This document shows, piece by piece, positions 1 through 8,789 of a stretch of 64,000 nt of DNA. Both the position numbers and the translations under genes were made by a program. Below the pieces are notes generated by a model. The model did not search any database. It was given only the letters and a program-made list of their open reading frames with translations, and was not told the origin of the DNA. Location: the NCBI GenBank assembly GCA_022510725.1, contig JAFLSW010000006.1, positions 1 through 64,000 of the forward strand. Direction: 5' to 3'. How positions within the stretch are numbered: the first letter of the stretch is position 1; every line of letters begins with the position of its first letter. Source of the DNA: Lachnospiraceae bacterium (GTDB taxonomy: Bacteria > Bacillota > Clostridia > Lachnospirales > Lachnospiraceae).

Positions 1-365
1 TGACTGAGGAAGAGTTGACAGGGTTTTTGCAGGAGATTATATTGATATTGGAAGAGGAATTGAAGGATGGATACATAACAGAAAAGGAATACAGTAACTA
101 TAACGAATTATTTCATTTGGCAGTGAAACGGGTATTAAAAAACTACCCAAAGCTGTTAAAGGAGGCAAATAAAATGACAGAATCAGTGATCAAACTTCCC
201 AGTCAGATCATGGACGAAAGGGAAGCAGAGATAAAAGCGCAGATGGAAGCGCAGATGGAAGAGAAGATAGCGGAAAAAGATAGGCAGTTAGCAAACATGG
301 AAGCTGAAAATCGTCGCTTGCAGGAGTTGATCGCTCAAATGGCATCCGGCAAACAGATGCTGTAA
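1..365 (+). CDS. C-terminal part of an Rpn-family PD-(D/E)XK nuclease/putative transposase (5' end outside window)
   Basis: The frame is open from the first bases and stops at 363-365, so the gene begins upstream of the window. About 120 residues are visible. The first half is acidic and helical. The second half is a charged coiled coil with the repeated segments MEAQMEEK and AEKDRQLANMEAENRRL. This kind of tail is common in Rpn/PD-(D/E)XK transposase-like proteins of Lachnospiraceae. The catalytic part is not in the window, so the family call rests on the tail alone. A TTG at 15 is an in-frame internal codon and probably not the start. The next gene follows after 36 bases. Confidence 0.55.
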   Translation, partial: TEEELTGFLQEIILILEEELKDGYITEKEYSNYNELFHLAVKRVLKNYPKLLKEANKMTESVIKLPSQIMDEREAEIKAQMEAQMEEKIAEKDRQLANMEAENRRLQELIAQMASGKQML

Positions 366-401
366 ACACCAGATTCTGAAAGCAGTATCAGGAGTAATGT
401 T

Positions 402-1934
402 ATGAATTTACATGGAGTGATAAAAGAATACTGGGTGGATCTGATCGTAGCAGGTATCTGTGTTATTTGCGGCATACAGACGCTTTGTGATGTGATGCAA
501 AAAGATGGCCTAACCGATGCTTCTATGGGCATGCTGTCAGAAATGGCATTGGGTAATATAGAGGTGCAGGATATTTCGAAGACAGCAAGCGCCTACATCG
601 ACGGGATAGTTGCAGGAATCGATGTGGCAAGTGAAGAAAAGCAGGCACAAGAGGAAGAAGAGCAGTATGAAGTCAGGGAGCGTCATATTTATAATGTTTC
701 CGATCCGGATAAAAACCTGTTCCTGCAGTTTATCAATGATGAAATACCTTTGCTGGATTTTTCGGGTAAGGGCATTGTTTACTTTAGTGAAGTAGAAGCC
801 GAAAGAGATACCTTTTACATCATAGATGTGGATGAAGACGGAAAAAACGAATTTGGTTTTCGGACTACAGAAAGGAATATTCTAATAAAATACGATGAAG
901 CAGACCATTGCTTTAAAGTTTGGCTTCAGACTGAATCTTTGGAAGCTGTGGAGAATACGCCGTCTTTCATAGCATACGAACAACTTTTTGCTGATGAGGA
1001 TGGCTTGGACCAAACGGAGATGAAGGAAGCAAATATCTTAGATCAGATGCAGGACGGTATGGAAAATCCGGATTTATTGGATTTTTATAGGGAAGTGATC
1101 GAAGATGTTTATGAGATAACCGATAGTAAGCATATTGAGATACGATATTATGAGGTGGATTTAAATCAGGATCATAAAAATGATTATATTGTTATTGTGC
1201 GATCCTCACTTACATCAGGCGCGTTGGGAGACAGCTTGGATGTGTTGTTAAATACGGGGAATTCCTATTTTGAAGCCGATAAGTTGTCGGTTACCAGGCT
1301 TTTAGACTGGAGGGGAACGCCGATTGGAACATTAGCTATATCTAACTATACAACAAATGGGTGTTATGACTTGAAATTTTATAATGACGGCGAAACCTTT
1401 TATCTTGTGTATGACGGCGAGACATATTGTTTTATGTCAGAGGAGGAGTGGAGATTAAGACATGGAAAAACTTGTCCTCTGCCTACGGAAAGAGCTATTA
1501 CAATGTATTTGAGGGATGTGGAGGAAATTTCTGCATTGCCGGGGAAAAAGGAAGATTATAGTGGATATGCACAGGTCATGGTGCCTAATACACATTACCA
1601 AAAGATATGTCCGGATAATACGCCTATATACTATTTGGCTGACCTTAATGACAAAGAATATGACGATACCGTATATTTGTGCTTTGACGATGAAGATTTA
1701 AATGATTTTCTTTCGCTGCTGGGGCTTTCGGATCAGATGGATTTTCATGATATCATGAAAGTGTGGGGAAAAACAGAGGTGGAAGTCATCGGGGCTGACG
1801 GCGTTTCAGATCGGGCAGATCAATATCGCATTGTATATAAAAGAGACTGGTGGGTTTACGAATTGGTTTATGAATTTGTTTCCTCCAATAAAGACGGACA
1901 AAATTTTGAACTATTTATCCGCCTGGCTAAGTAA
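402..1934 (+). CDS. Membrane-anchored extracytoplasmic protein with calcium-loop-like repeats, function unknown
   Basis: 510 residues. One hydrophobic segment (about residues 11-30) near the N-terminus suggests a signal anchor with the rest outside the cell. The body holds two Asp-rich loops of the DxDxDG/FG-GAP type: D142-V-D144-E-D146-G and D253-L-N255-Q-D257, each followed by a hydrophobic strand. Such loops usually bind Ca2+ or stabilise beta-propeller/VCBS-like repeats. No catalytic motif was recognised. The gene lies 22 bases upstream of a lipoprotein gene with the same kind of loops, so the two probably form one operon and may work together on the cell surface. Confidence 0.7.
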   Translation: MNLHGVIKEYWVDLIVAGICVICGIQTLCDVMQKDGLTDASMGMLSEMALGNIEVQDISKTASAYIDGIVAGIDVASEEKQAQEEEEQYEVRERHIYNVSDPDKNLFLQFINDEIPLLDFSGKGIVYFSEVEAERDTFYIIDVDEDGKNEFGFRTTERNILIKYDEADHCFKVWLQTESLEAVENTPSFIAYEQLFADEDGLDQTEMKEANILDQMQDGMENPDLLDFYREVIEDVYEITDSKHIEIRYYEVDLNQDHKNDYIVIVRSSLTSGALGDSLDVLLNTGNSYFEADKLSVTRLLDWRGTPIGTLAISNYTTNGCYDLKFYNDGETFYLVYDGETYCFMSEEEWRLRHGKTCPLPTERAITMYLRDVEEISALPGKKEDYSGYAQVMVPNTHYQKICPDNTPIYYLADLNDKEYDDTVYLCFDDEDLNDFLSLLGLSDQMDFHDIMKVWGKTEVEVIGADGVSDRADQYRIVYKRDWWVYELVYEFVSSNKDGQNFELFIRLAK

Positions 1935-1956
1935 AACTATTTTTGGAGAGATGGAT

Positions 1957-3258
1957 ATGAAGAAGCAGTGCTTAAAGTTGGCTGTTTTATTTGTAATATT
2001 GTTCTTGATCCTTCCGGGTTGTGGAAGGCAGGAAGAAGAACTTGCCGTGTCATCCAATGCGCTTCGTATCAAAATGGTAAGAACGGGCTGGGCTTGGAGC
2101 TGGTTAAGCTTGGATGCCGAACTGATCGCTGCCATAGAAGAAAGTATGCGGGATCTGAATCTGGATACAGATTATGAGAAATATTTTAGAAAAATTTGGA
2201 CCACAGAGCCCATATCAGCCTATTCCGCGCCTCCCTCCTTCGTGATTACCGAAATAGAAAAGGGTCAAATAAAGGGGTTATTTGCAACAGCCGATATATG
2301 GGTGCCGTATACTTACAAATTGACTTATGATCCGCCGAATAATGTGGGCTTTTTTTCGGGGAGCATAAATGACGGAAAAGCGGTATGTGAATTTTCAGAT
2401 TCATCAGGAAATAAAGGGACGCTTGTTTTTCGGTTTATGGGAGAGGAAGGTATTGAAGTGGAAATTGATTATTCCTCCACCGGGAACAGAGCAAATGGAT
2501 TTAAGTTGGATGAGCAATGGGATGGGACCTATCAATTTCGTCCATTAAAGCTTTCTGACTGGCAGCATAAGTTTTCTGAGGAAGATGAAAAAAGATGGCA
2601 GATCGAGTTGGAAGAATGGGGGAGGGTGCAGCTTGTAACAGAACTGAATATGATGGAGGCTGCCCATGTGTTTCCGGATGCATATTTGGTGGATGAGGAG
2701 GAGAATATATTATATAGGATCCCCATGATCAATACCGGTTATGAGCACTATGATTCTTTAAAATTTGAATTCTATGATCATGACGGAAACGGCAGGAAAG
2801 ATATTATCGTAAGGGGACAAGTGGACACTGAGAAAATATCGGTCATATATTATCAAATGGAAAATGGCTGGTTTTTACACTCAGTTGGCGGTTCGTCTTT
2901 TTATAATCACGATTCGTCTTATTATAATCAAGGGGCAATGCTATCTCAAAGAAGTTATGTTATTGAACTATATCCGGGAAAAGAAGCAAAATTGGTCTAT
3001 GAAGAACATGGAGTTGACACATCGCAGGGATTAAAGGAAGCACCTGTCATATATATCCTGGATGAGGAAGGGAAAAGAATATATCTGTCTGCATTTGGTC
3101 CGGGCAGGATCATAAAACATGAAGAGGATATTGCGGTTGCTGACTTGAATGGGGATGGATTAAACGATATTCATATTTCTTTTTATAACACATACGATCA
3201 AATTCAAGTAGAAAGCACATATTATCAATTGGAAAACGGTTGTTTTTTAGATTACTAA
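1957..3258 (+). CDS. Lipoprotein with calcium-loop-like repeats, function unknown
   Basis: The frame is open from 1831, but I place the start at ATG 1957. It is preceded at 8 bases by GGAG and gives a perfect lipoprotein signal: MKK, a hydrophobic core, and the lipobox LPGC. The product has 433 residues and should be lipid-anchored on the outer face of the membrane. Two Asp/Asn-rich loops are visible, D274-H-D276-G-N278-G and D396-L-N398-G-D400-G, again of the FG-GAP/EF-hand-like type found in the preceding gene. No enzymatic motif was recognised. The upstream ORF extension overlaps the previous gene and lacks a signal peptide at its N-terminus, which supports the later start. Confidence 0.75.
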   Translation: MKKQCLKLAVLFVILFLILPGCGRQEEELAVSSNALRIKMVRTGWAWSWLSLDAELIAAIEESMRDLNLDTDYEKYFRKIWTTEPISAYSAPPSFVITEIEKGQIKGLFATADIWVPYTYKLTYDPPNNVGFFSGSINDGKAVCEFSDSSGNKGTLVFRFMGEEGIEVEIDYSSTGNRANGFKLDEQWDGTYQFRPLKLSDWQHKFSEEDEKRWQIELEEWGRVQLVTELNMMEAAHVFPDAYLVDEEENILYRIPMINTGYEHYDSLKFEFYDHDGNGRKDIIVRGQVDTEKISVIYYQMENGWFLHSVGGSSFYNHDSSYYNQGAMLSQRSYVIELYPGKEAKLVYEEHGVDTSQGLKEAPVIYILDEEGKRIYLSAFGPGRIIKHEEDIAVADLNGDGLNDIHISFYNTYDQIQVESTYYQLENGCFLDY

Positions 3259-3269
3259 TGTTTTGCATA

Positions 3270-3323
3270 CCCACCTCCAAAACAGCAAATGCTATATGCT
3301 AAGATAGCAAGTTTGGAGGTGGG
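3270..3323 (+). promoter_or_regulatory. 12-bp perfect inverted repeat that covers the ribosome binding site of the next gene
   Basis: The left arm cccacctccaaa (3270-3281) is exactly complementary to tttggaggtggg (3312-3323), with a 30-base loop. The right arm contains the only good Shine-Dalgarno sequence (GGAGGTG, 3315-3321) for the ATG at 3333. Folding in RNA would hide that site. The hairpin is followed by CATTTTC rather than a T run, so it is a poor intrinsic terminator. It could be a translational switch, or a stem that also separates the upstream operon. The structure is seen directly; the regulatory role is inferred. Confidence 0.55.
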
Positions 3324-3332
3324 CATTTTCAT

Positions 3333-4175
3333 ATGGGATATTTTAAAGGATGGTATTTTAAATGCTGTAGCAAGGATAAGACCATAGCGTTTATTCCCGC
3401 ATATCATAGGGTGGGTCACAAGGTGACGGCATCGCTGCAGATCATTACGGACGATGAGGTCTTCCACATACCTTTTCTATCGCTCCAATATCAGGAAAAA
3501 CCTTTGTCTGTCAGGATAGGGGATTGTTTCTTTGGTCAAAAGGGAATACGCCTAAATATCCGCAAGAAAGGCCTTTGCATCAAAGGTATGCTTCGCTTTT
3601 CTCATTTTTCCCCCATTCAATATGATATCATGGGATGGTTCCGATTTATCCCTTTTATGCAATGCAGGCACAGCGTTTACAGCATGGAGCATGACATAGA
3701 GGGCTGGGTGGAGATAAACGGAATCAAGTATGTGTTTCAAAACGGTAAGGGATATCTGGAAGGAGACAGAGGTCGTTCCTTTCCGAAAGAATATATCTGG
3801 ACACAGAGCTTTTTTGAAAACGGTTCCCTGATGCTTTCCGTAGCGGATATTCCTCTGTTGGGCTTTCATTTTACCGGGATCATAGGAGTTGTCCTACTTA
3901 AGGGAAGGGAGTATCGCATTGCCACCTATCGGGGTGCTTCTGTTAAGCAAATTGGGAAAAATATTGTTACGGTAAAACAGGGAGACTGTGAATTGACGGC
4001 AGAGCTGATGGAAAAGAATGCCCATCCCCTCCATGCGCCTGTTGGCGGCAGGATGAGCAGGATCATCCATGAAAGCCCTTCCTGTAAAGCCCGGTATCTG
4101 TTTTCTGATAGGGGAGTTTTGCTTTGCGATTTTATCAGCGACAGAGCCGGCTTTGAATTTGAATATAACTCTTGA
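3333..4175 (+). CDS. Tocopherol cyclase-like family protein
   Basis: 280 residues beginning MGYFKGWYFKCCSKDKTIAF, the opening typical of the bacterial tocopherol-cyclase-like family (FKGWYFK...IAFIPA). The family has a lipocalin-like double beta-barrel. In clostridia its members have no established reaction and are not expected to make tocopherol. There is no signal peptide or membrane helix, so the protein is probably cytosolic. The start at ATG 3333 has GGAGGTG 11 bases upstream, inside a hairpin. The gene is followed by a flavin reductase-rubredoxin gene whose promoter overlaps its stop codon. I am fairly sure of the family and unsure of the function. Confidence 0.7.
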   Translation: MGYFKGWYFKCCSKDKTIAFIPAYHRVGHKVTASLQIITDDEVFHIPFLSLQYQEKPLSVRIGDCFFGQKGIRLNIRKKGLCIKGMLRFSHFSPIQYDIMGWFRFIPFMQCRHSVYSMEHDIEGWVEINGIKYVFQNGKGYLEGDRGRSFPKEYIWTQSFFENGSLMLSVADIPLLGFHFTGIIGVVLLKGREYRIATYRGASVKQIGKNIVTVKQGDCELTAELMEKNAHPLHAPVGGRMSRIIHESPSCKARYLFSDRGVLLCDFISDRAGFEFEYNS

Positions 4176-4200
4176 AACCAAGTAGATTGCAACTTATAAT
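4172..4200 (+). promoter_or_regulatory. Sigma-A-type promoter for the flavin reductase-rubredoxin gene
   Basis: TTGAAA (4172-4177), a 17-base spacer, and TATAAT (4195-4200). The -35 box overlaps the stop codon of the preceding gene and the start codon of the target lies 45 bases downstream of the -10 box. Spacing and sequence are near consensus. Confidence 0.7.
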
Positions 4201-4244
4201 CATAATAGCGAATAAAATTCCAAATAGAATAGGAGAGAAGGATC

Positions 4245-4847
4245 ATGAATCAAAGTGCATTGTTTCAGTTGAGTTACGGGCTTTATGTGTTGAGTGCAAA
4301 GGACGGTGAAAAACAGAACGGCTGTATCATCAATACTGCTATGCAGGTGACCAGCAGCCCTCTACGCATCAGTATTACGGTAAATAAAGGCAATAAGACC
4401 TGTGAAATGATCGATAAGACCAAAGAATTTAATGTATCTGTCCTGACGGAGAAGACCCAGTTTGAGGTGTTTACACATTTCGGATTCCAAAGTGGAAAAG
4501 ATACGGATAAGTTTACAAATTGGGGATTCAAAGAGAAGGCAGAAAACGGCATTTATTATCTGACCAATTGTACCAACGCTTATATCAGCGGCAAGGTTGT
4601 GGAGCAGTACGATCTGGGTACTCATATTCAGTTTGTTGCAGATGTAACGGCAGCGGAAGTTTTATCCAAGGATCCCAGCGTTACCTATACCTACTATCAG
4701 CAAAATATCAAACCCAGACCTGCCGAAGCAAAGAAAAGCGGTTATACCTGTAAGGTGTGCGGTTATGTGTATGAAGGAGAGGAATTGCCGGCAGACTTTA
4801 TCTGTCCAATCTGCAAGCACGGTACAGATGCCTTTGTAAAAAACTAG
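4245..4847 (+). CDS. Flavin reductase-rubredoxin fusion (high-molecular-weight rubredoxin type)
   Basis: 200 residues with two domains. Residues 1 to about 155 are a flavin reductase-like FMN-binding domain (FQLSYGLYVLSAKD at the start, QVTSSPLRISI and NKTCEMI typical of the family). Residues 165-200 are a rubredoxin with iron ligands C169-K-V-C172 and C187-P-I-C190. Such fusions pass electrons from NAD(P)H to flavodiiron proteins or rubrerythrin during oxygen and peroxide reduction in anaerobes. A rubrerythrin gene lies 10 kb downstream. The gene has its own strong promoter and is followed after 13 bases by sbcD. It is cytosolic, complete and of usual size. Confidence 0.88.
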   Translation: MNQSALFQLSYGLYVLSAKDGEKQNGCIINTAMQVTSSPLRISITVNKGNKTCEMIDKTKEFNVSVLTEKTQFEVFTHFGFQSGKDTDKFTNWGFKEKAENGIYYLTNCTNAYISGKVVEQYDLGTHIQFVADVTAAEVLSKDPSVTYTYYQQNIKPRPAEAKKSGYTCKVCGYVYEGEELPADFICPICKHGTDAFVKN

Positions 4848-4860
4848 GGGAGGAGCCTGT

Positions 4861-5997
4861 ATGAAGCTTTTGCACCTGTCGGATCTTCATATCGGAAAAC
4901 GGGTCAATGAGTACTCCATGCTAAAAGACCAGAGACATATCCTGGAGCAGATACTTAATATTGCGGATGAGGAAGAGCCGGATGCGGTTCTCATCGCAGG
5001 AGATGTATATGATAAAAGTATGCCGGGCGGAGATGCAGTCCTGCTGTTTGACTGGTTTTTGACAGGATTATCTGATCGAAAAATTCCTGTTTTATTGATA
5101 AGCGGCAATCACGACTCCCCGGAGCGGCTTTCTTTTGCCAGAAAGCTGCTTTGGGAGAGCCGGATACATATTTCGGAAGTCTATAAGGGTAAGGTGGAAA
5201 AAATCACAAAAAAGGATGAGTACGGAGAGGTTTACTTTTATCTCATCCCCTATTTGAAGCCTTCTGCAGTCAGGCAGTATTTTCCGGAGGAAGAGATAAC
5301 CGATTACGAAAGCGCTATGGAGGTCGTTTTAAAAAGTCTGGATTTGAACCTTGCAAAACGGAATGTCCTATTGGTGCATCAGTTTTTAACGGGAGCGGAC
5401 AGAAGCGATTCCGAAGAGATTTCCGTAGGCGGGCTGGATGGCATATCCGCCGGCCTTTTTGATGGTGCGGATTATGTTGCGCTAGGTCACCTTCACAGGC
5501 CACAGAAAGTGTTGCGGGAAACGATGCGTTATGCCGGTTCTCCCTTAAAGTATTCCTTTTCCGAAGCGGATCATAAAAAGAGCGTGACGCTGGTGGAATT
5601 GAAGGAAAAAGGAGAGGTGATCGTAAAGACCAGGGAACTGGTGCCTTTACGAGATATGCGGAAGATCAAAGGTAGTTATCTAGAGCTAACTCAAAAGGAA
5701 AATTATGAAAATACAAATGTAGAAGATTATCTTTCCATTACCCTGACGGATGAAGAAGAAATCCCTGCTGTATTGGGTAAGCTTTCTGCCATATATCCCA
5801 ATATCATGAAGTTAGAGTATGACAACAAGAGGAGCAGGGCGATGGGAATCGATCATGTGGAAAGAAGAGTAGAACAAAAAAGTCCCCTTGCTCTTTTTTC
5901 GGAATTTTACGAGATGCAAAATAATTCGCAGTTAAGTGAGGAACAAAAGGATTATTTACTGGAACTGATGGAAGATATCTGGGAGGATGTGCAATGA
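4861..5997 (+). CDS. sbcD: Exonuclease subunit SbcD (Mre11-type nuclease)
   Basis: 378 residues. The calcineurin-like metallophosphoesterase motifs are in order: HLSDLHIGK at the N-terminus, IAGDVYDK, SGNHDSPERL and VALGHLHRP, which supply the two-metal site. SbcD is the nuclease of the SbcCD complex, which cuts DNA hairpins, blocked ends and double-strand breaks with Mn2+ as cofactor. The start has GGGGAGGAG upstream (4848-4856). Its stop overlaps the start of sbcC by four bases (ATGA), so the two subunits are translationally coupled. Confidence 0.96.
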   Translation: MKLLHLSDLHIGKRVNEYSMLKDQRHILEQILNIADEEEPDAVLIAGDVYDKSMPGGDAVLLFDWFLTGLSDRKIPVLLISGNHDSPERLSFARKLLWESRIHISEVYKGKVEKITKKDEYGEVYFYLIPYLKPSAVRQYFPEEEITDYESAMEVVLKSLDLNLAKRNVLLVHQFLTGADRSDSEEISVGGLDGISAGLFDGADYVALGHLHRPQKVLRETMRYAGSPLKYSFSEADHKKSVTLVELKEKGEVIVKTRELVPLRDMRKIKGSYLELTQKENYENTNVEDYLSITLTDEEEIPAVLGKLSAIYPNIMKLEYDNKRSRAMGIDHVERRVEQKSPLALFSEFYEMQNNSQLSEEQKDYLLELMEDIWEDVQ

Positions 5998-8789
5998 AAC
6001 CCATAGAGCTTAAAATGTCTGCTTTCGGACCATATGGGGAAGAGATATGCGTACCCTTTGATGAGCTGGGAGATAGAGGGGTCTATCTCATTGCCGGTGA
6101 TACCGGCGCGGGGAAGACTACCCTGTTTGATGCCATTACCTTTGCCCTGTTTGGGGAAAGCAGCGGCGGCAGGCGGGAGGCTTCCATGCTGCGCAGTAAA
6201 TTTGCGGATCCTTCTACCAAGACCTTTGTGGAGCTTTCTTTTTTGTACAAAGGCGATGTGTATCACATTAAGCGTAACCCGGAATATATGCGAAAAAAAG
6301 ACCGGGGCGAAGGTGAGACCAAGGAGCGCCCTGAGGCGGAATTGCAGCTTCCTGACGGACAGCTTATAGCAGGCGTGAAAAATGTAAATGACAAGGTTAC
6401 AGAACTTCTGGGTCTGAATAAAGAACAGTTTTCCCAGATCGCTATGATCGCCCAGGGCGATTTTTTAAAGCTGCTTTTAGCAGATACGAAAGAACGGGGC
6501 AAGATCTTTCGGGATATTTTTAGGACAGAACGCTTCAAGGTGCTGCAAGAGGAACTTCAGCGTAAAAACAACGAATTAAAGCGGGAATATGAAGAGATAT
6601 CCCGCAGCATCGGTCAGTACTTAGAGGGCTTATTGTGCCCGGAAAGCCATGTACTGTATCAGGATGTAGAACAGCTAAAAAGAGAAAGGCAGTATCCTTC
6701 ATCGGATGAGGTGTTGAAGCTCTTAACAGACCTTTCCGGCAATCTTAAGGAGCAGGCCGAAAAAGGGGAGAAAGAGCTTGGCAGGTTAAATAAGCTGATT
6801 GGAGAAGTCACAGGAAAGTTAAAACAGTATGAGACCGTAAAACAGACTCTGGCACAGCAGCAGGAAAAGGAAGAAGGCTTAAAAAGGCTTCAAAAGGAAA
6901 AGGGACAATGGGAAACCCTTTTACAGGAGCAGGAGGCGAAAAAGCCGGCATTGGAAAGGTTAAAAAGTGACCTTGCTGTGAAAAAAGAAGGTCTGTCGGA
7001 ATATAGCAAGCTGGAAGCTTTGAGAAAAGCATGTGAAGAGAAGGAAGCAAAACTGCAAAGTCTGGAACAGGAAACGGTACAGTTAGATGTATCCTGCAAG
7101 GAAAAGGAAACAGCTTTGCAGGAGGGAAAAGAGACAGTGCGTTCCTTGTCTGTCTGCAGGGAAGAAGCAGGCAGCTTGGAAAAGAGATGGGAGGCTCTGT
7201 GTTCCATAGAAAAAGACCTTTCCGCTTATGGGGATAGGCAAAAAGAATGGGACGAGCTAAACAGGGAAATAGAGACAGAGCAAAAGAATTATAACAAATA
7301 TAAAAATCTGTGGGAAGAAGCAAAGGATGAAGCAGATAAACTGGAGCGGGCTTTTTTGGATGGACAGGCAGGTGTGCTGGCATCCCGGTTGAAAGATGGA
7401 GAGCCTTGTCCTGTATGCGGTTCTATCGATCATCCTGTTCCGGCAGATACCTTAGAGGAAACGCCCAGACAAAGCCAGGTGGAAGAAGCCAGACAGGAGG
7501 CGGAAGAAAGACGACAGCAGGTATATGAAATAAGTAAACGCATCAACAAAATAAGCGGTAGGGCAGATGCATTACAAAAGCAGCTGCAGCAGGAGGAAGA
7601 AGCCCTTGCTTTAGCATGGCGGGAGCAGATTCAGAAAATTTTTGATCCGGCTGACGCAAAGGAAGACCTGCAGAAAGTCATGGAAAAAGCAGGGGAAGAA
7701 AAGAACAAAAAGGAAGGGCAATGTAAAAAGCTGGAAAGTCTTAGTGAGACCATTCCTGTCATGGAAGAAGAATTAAAACAGGAAAAAGAAAGACTGCAGG
7801 AAAAGCGGGAAGAGCTGGTCAGGGAGAAAGAGGCGCTAAAGCAGCAACAAAAGCAGGAGAGAGAACTGGCGGACCGGCTTCCTTTTTCAGGAGAAAAAGA
7901 GGCCGCAGAGGATATCAAAAAGCTTTCACAACAAGTGAATGCCATGGAACAGGTATATAATGAGGCGTCAGAGGGACTGCAAAAATGCCTGCGGGACGAA
8001 GCCGGATTTAAGCAGGCTTTAGAAACGATCGGGGAAGCCTTAAAGGAGCAGCAAAAACAGGCGGGAGAGGAAGACGAGGAAACGCTGCAAAAGGAACGGG
8101 AGGCTTTAGAGGCTGACAAGAAAGAGCTGGAAGAAAAGTATCGTGAAGTATATCGGATGGCAGAGACCGATAAAGATATCTTACATAAAGTAAAGAAAGA
8201 ATTTCAGCGTTTCCATGAAACAGAGCAGAAATGGCAGATGGTAAAAGCCCTTTCCGATACTGCAACAGGAACTCTTTCCGGCAAGGAAAAGATCGCCCTG
8301 GAAACCTATGTACAGATGGCTTATTTTGATCGGATCATTGACAGGGCCAATGTGCATCTGATGAAAATGACCGATGGCAGATTTGAATTGCTGCGAGCAG
8401 GAGCAGATAACCAGAAAAGCCAAAGCGGCCTGGAGCTGCATGTTTTGGACCACTATTATATGTTAAAAAACGAAGGAAGCCGCAGTGTAAAATCCTTATC
8501 CGGCGGCGAGTCCTTTTTGGCTGCCCTTTCTCTGGCCCTTGGTATGAGCGAAGAGGTCAGCGCCAATGCAGGAGGCATTGAAACCGATGCGTTATTTGTG
8601 GATGAAGGCTTTGGCACTTTGGATGAAGCGGCATTGGAGCGGGCAGTGAAAACCCTACACGAGTTATCTAGTACTAACCGAATTATAGGTATCATATCCC
8701 ATGTGCCGGAACTGAAAAACCGCATGGAAAAGCAGATCGTGATCAAAAGAGAAAGAGGGCGGGGCAGCGCCGTGGAAATGATAGTATGA
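5994..8789 (+). CDS. sbcC: Exonuclease subunit SbcC (Rad50-type SMC ATPase)
   Basis: 931 residues. The N-terminal ATPase half has the Walker A motif GDTGAGKTT (35-43). Two long coiled-coil arms, rich in Glu, Lys and Gln, flank a central zinc hook C472-P-V-C475. The C-terminal half holds the ABC signature SLSGGESF and Walker B DALFVDEGFGTLDE. SbcC dimerises through the hook and drives the SbcD nuclease. The overlaps with sbcD (ATGA) and sfsA (ATGA) show a tight operon. A long antisense frame inside the coiled-coil region (191 codons) is a by-product of codon bias. Confidence 0.96.
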   Translation: MKPIELKMSAFGPYGEEICVPFDELGDRGVYLIAGDTGAGKTTLFDAITFALFGESSGGRREASMLRSKFADPSTKTFVELSFLYKGDVYHIKRNPEYMRKKDRGEGETKERPEAELQLPDGQLIAGVKNVNDKVTELLGLNKEQFSQIAMIAQGDFLKLLLADTKERGKIFRDIFRTERFKVLQEELQRKNNELKREYEEISRSIGQYLEGLLCPESHVLYQDVEQLKRERQYPSSDEVLKLLTDLSGNLKEQAEKGEKELGRLNKLIGEVTGKLKQYETVKQTLAQQQEKEEGLKRLQKEKGQWETLLQEQEAKKPALERLKSDLAVKKEGLSEYSKLEALRKACEEKEAKLQSLEQETVQLDVSCKEKETALQEGKETVRSLSVCREEAGSLEKRWEALCSIEKDLSAYGDRQKEWDELNREIETEQKNYNKYKNLWEEAKDEADKLERAFLDGQAGVLASRLKDGEPCPVCGSIDHPVPADTLEETPRQSQVEEARQEAEERRQQVYEISKRINKISGRADALQKQLQQEEEALALAWREQIQKIFDPADAKEDLQKVMEKAGEEKNKKEGQCKKLESLSETIPVMEEELKQEKERLQEKREELVREKEALKQQQKQERELADRLPFSGEKEAAEDIKKLSQQVNAMEQVYNEASEGLQKCLRDEAGFKQALETIGEALKEQQKQAGEEDEETLQKEREALEADKKELEEKYREVYRMAETDKDILHKVKKEFQRFHETEQKWQMVKALSDTATGTLSGKEKIALETYVQMAYFDRIIDRANVHLMKMTDGRFELLRAGADNQKSQSGLELHVLDHYYMLKNEGSRSVKSLSGGESFLAALSLALGMSEEVSANAGGIETDALFVDEGFGTLDEAALERAVKTLHELSSTNRIIGIISHVPELKNRMEKQIVIKRERGRGSAVEMIV

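Noticed and set aside
1-365. Insertion sequence at the left edge
   Set aside because: Only the tail of an Rpn-like protein is visible; no terminal inverted repeats or target duplications can be seen.
1831-1956. Upstream extension of the lipoprotein gene overlapping the 510-residue gene, as a possible frameshift or fusion
   Set aside because: ATG 1957 has the ribosome site and yields a perfect lipoprotein signal, so the extension is not coding.
6808-7383. Long minus-strand frame (191 codons) opposite sbcC
   Set aside because: It lies within the coiled-coil region of sbcC, where biased codons create antisense open frames; no ribosome site and no recognisable protein.
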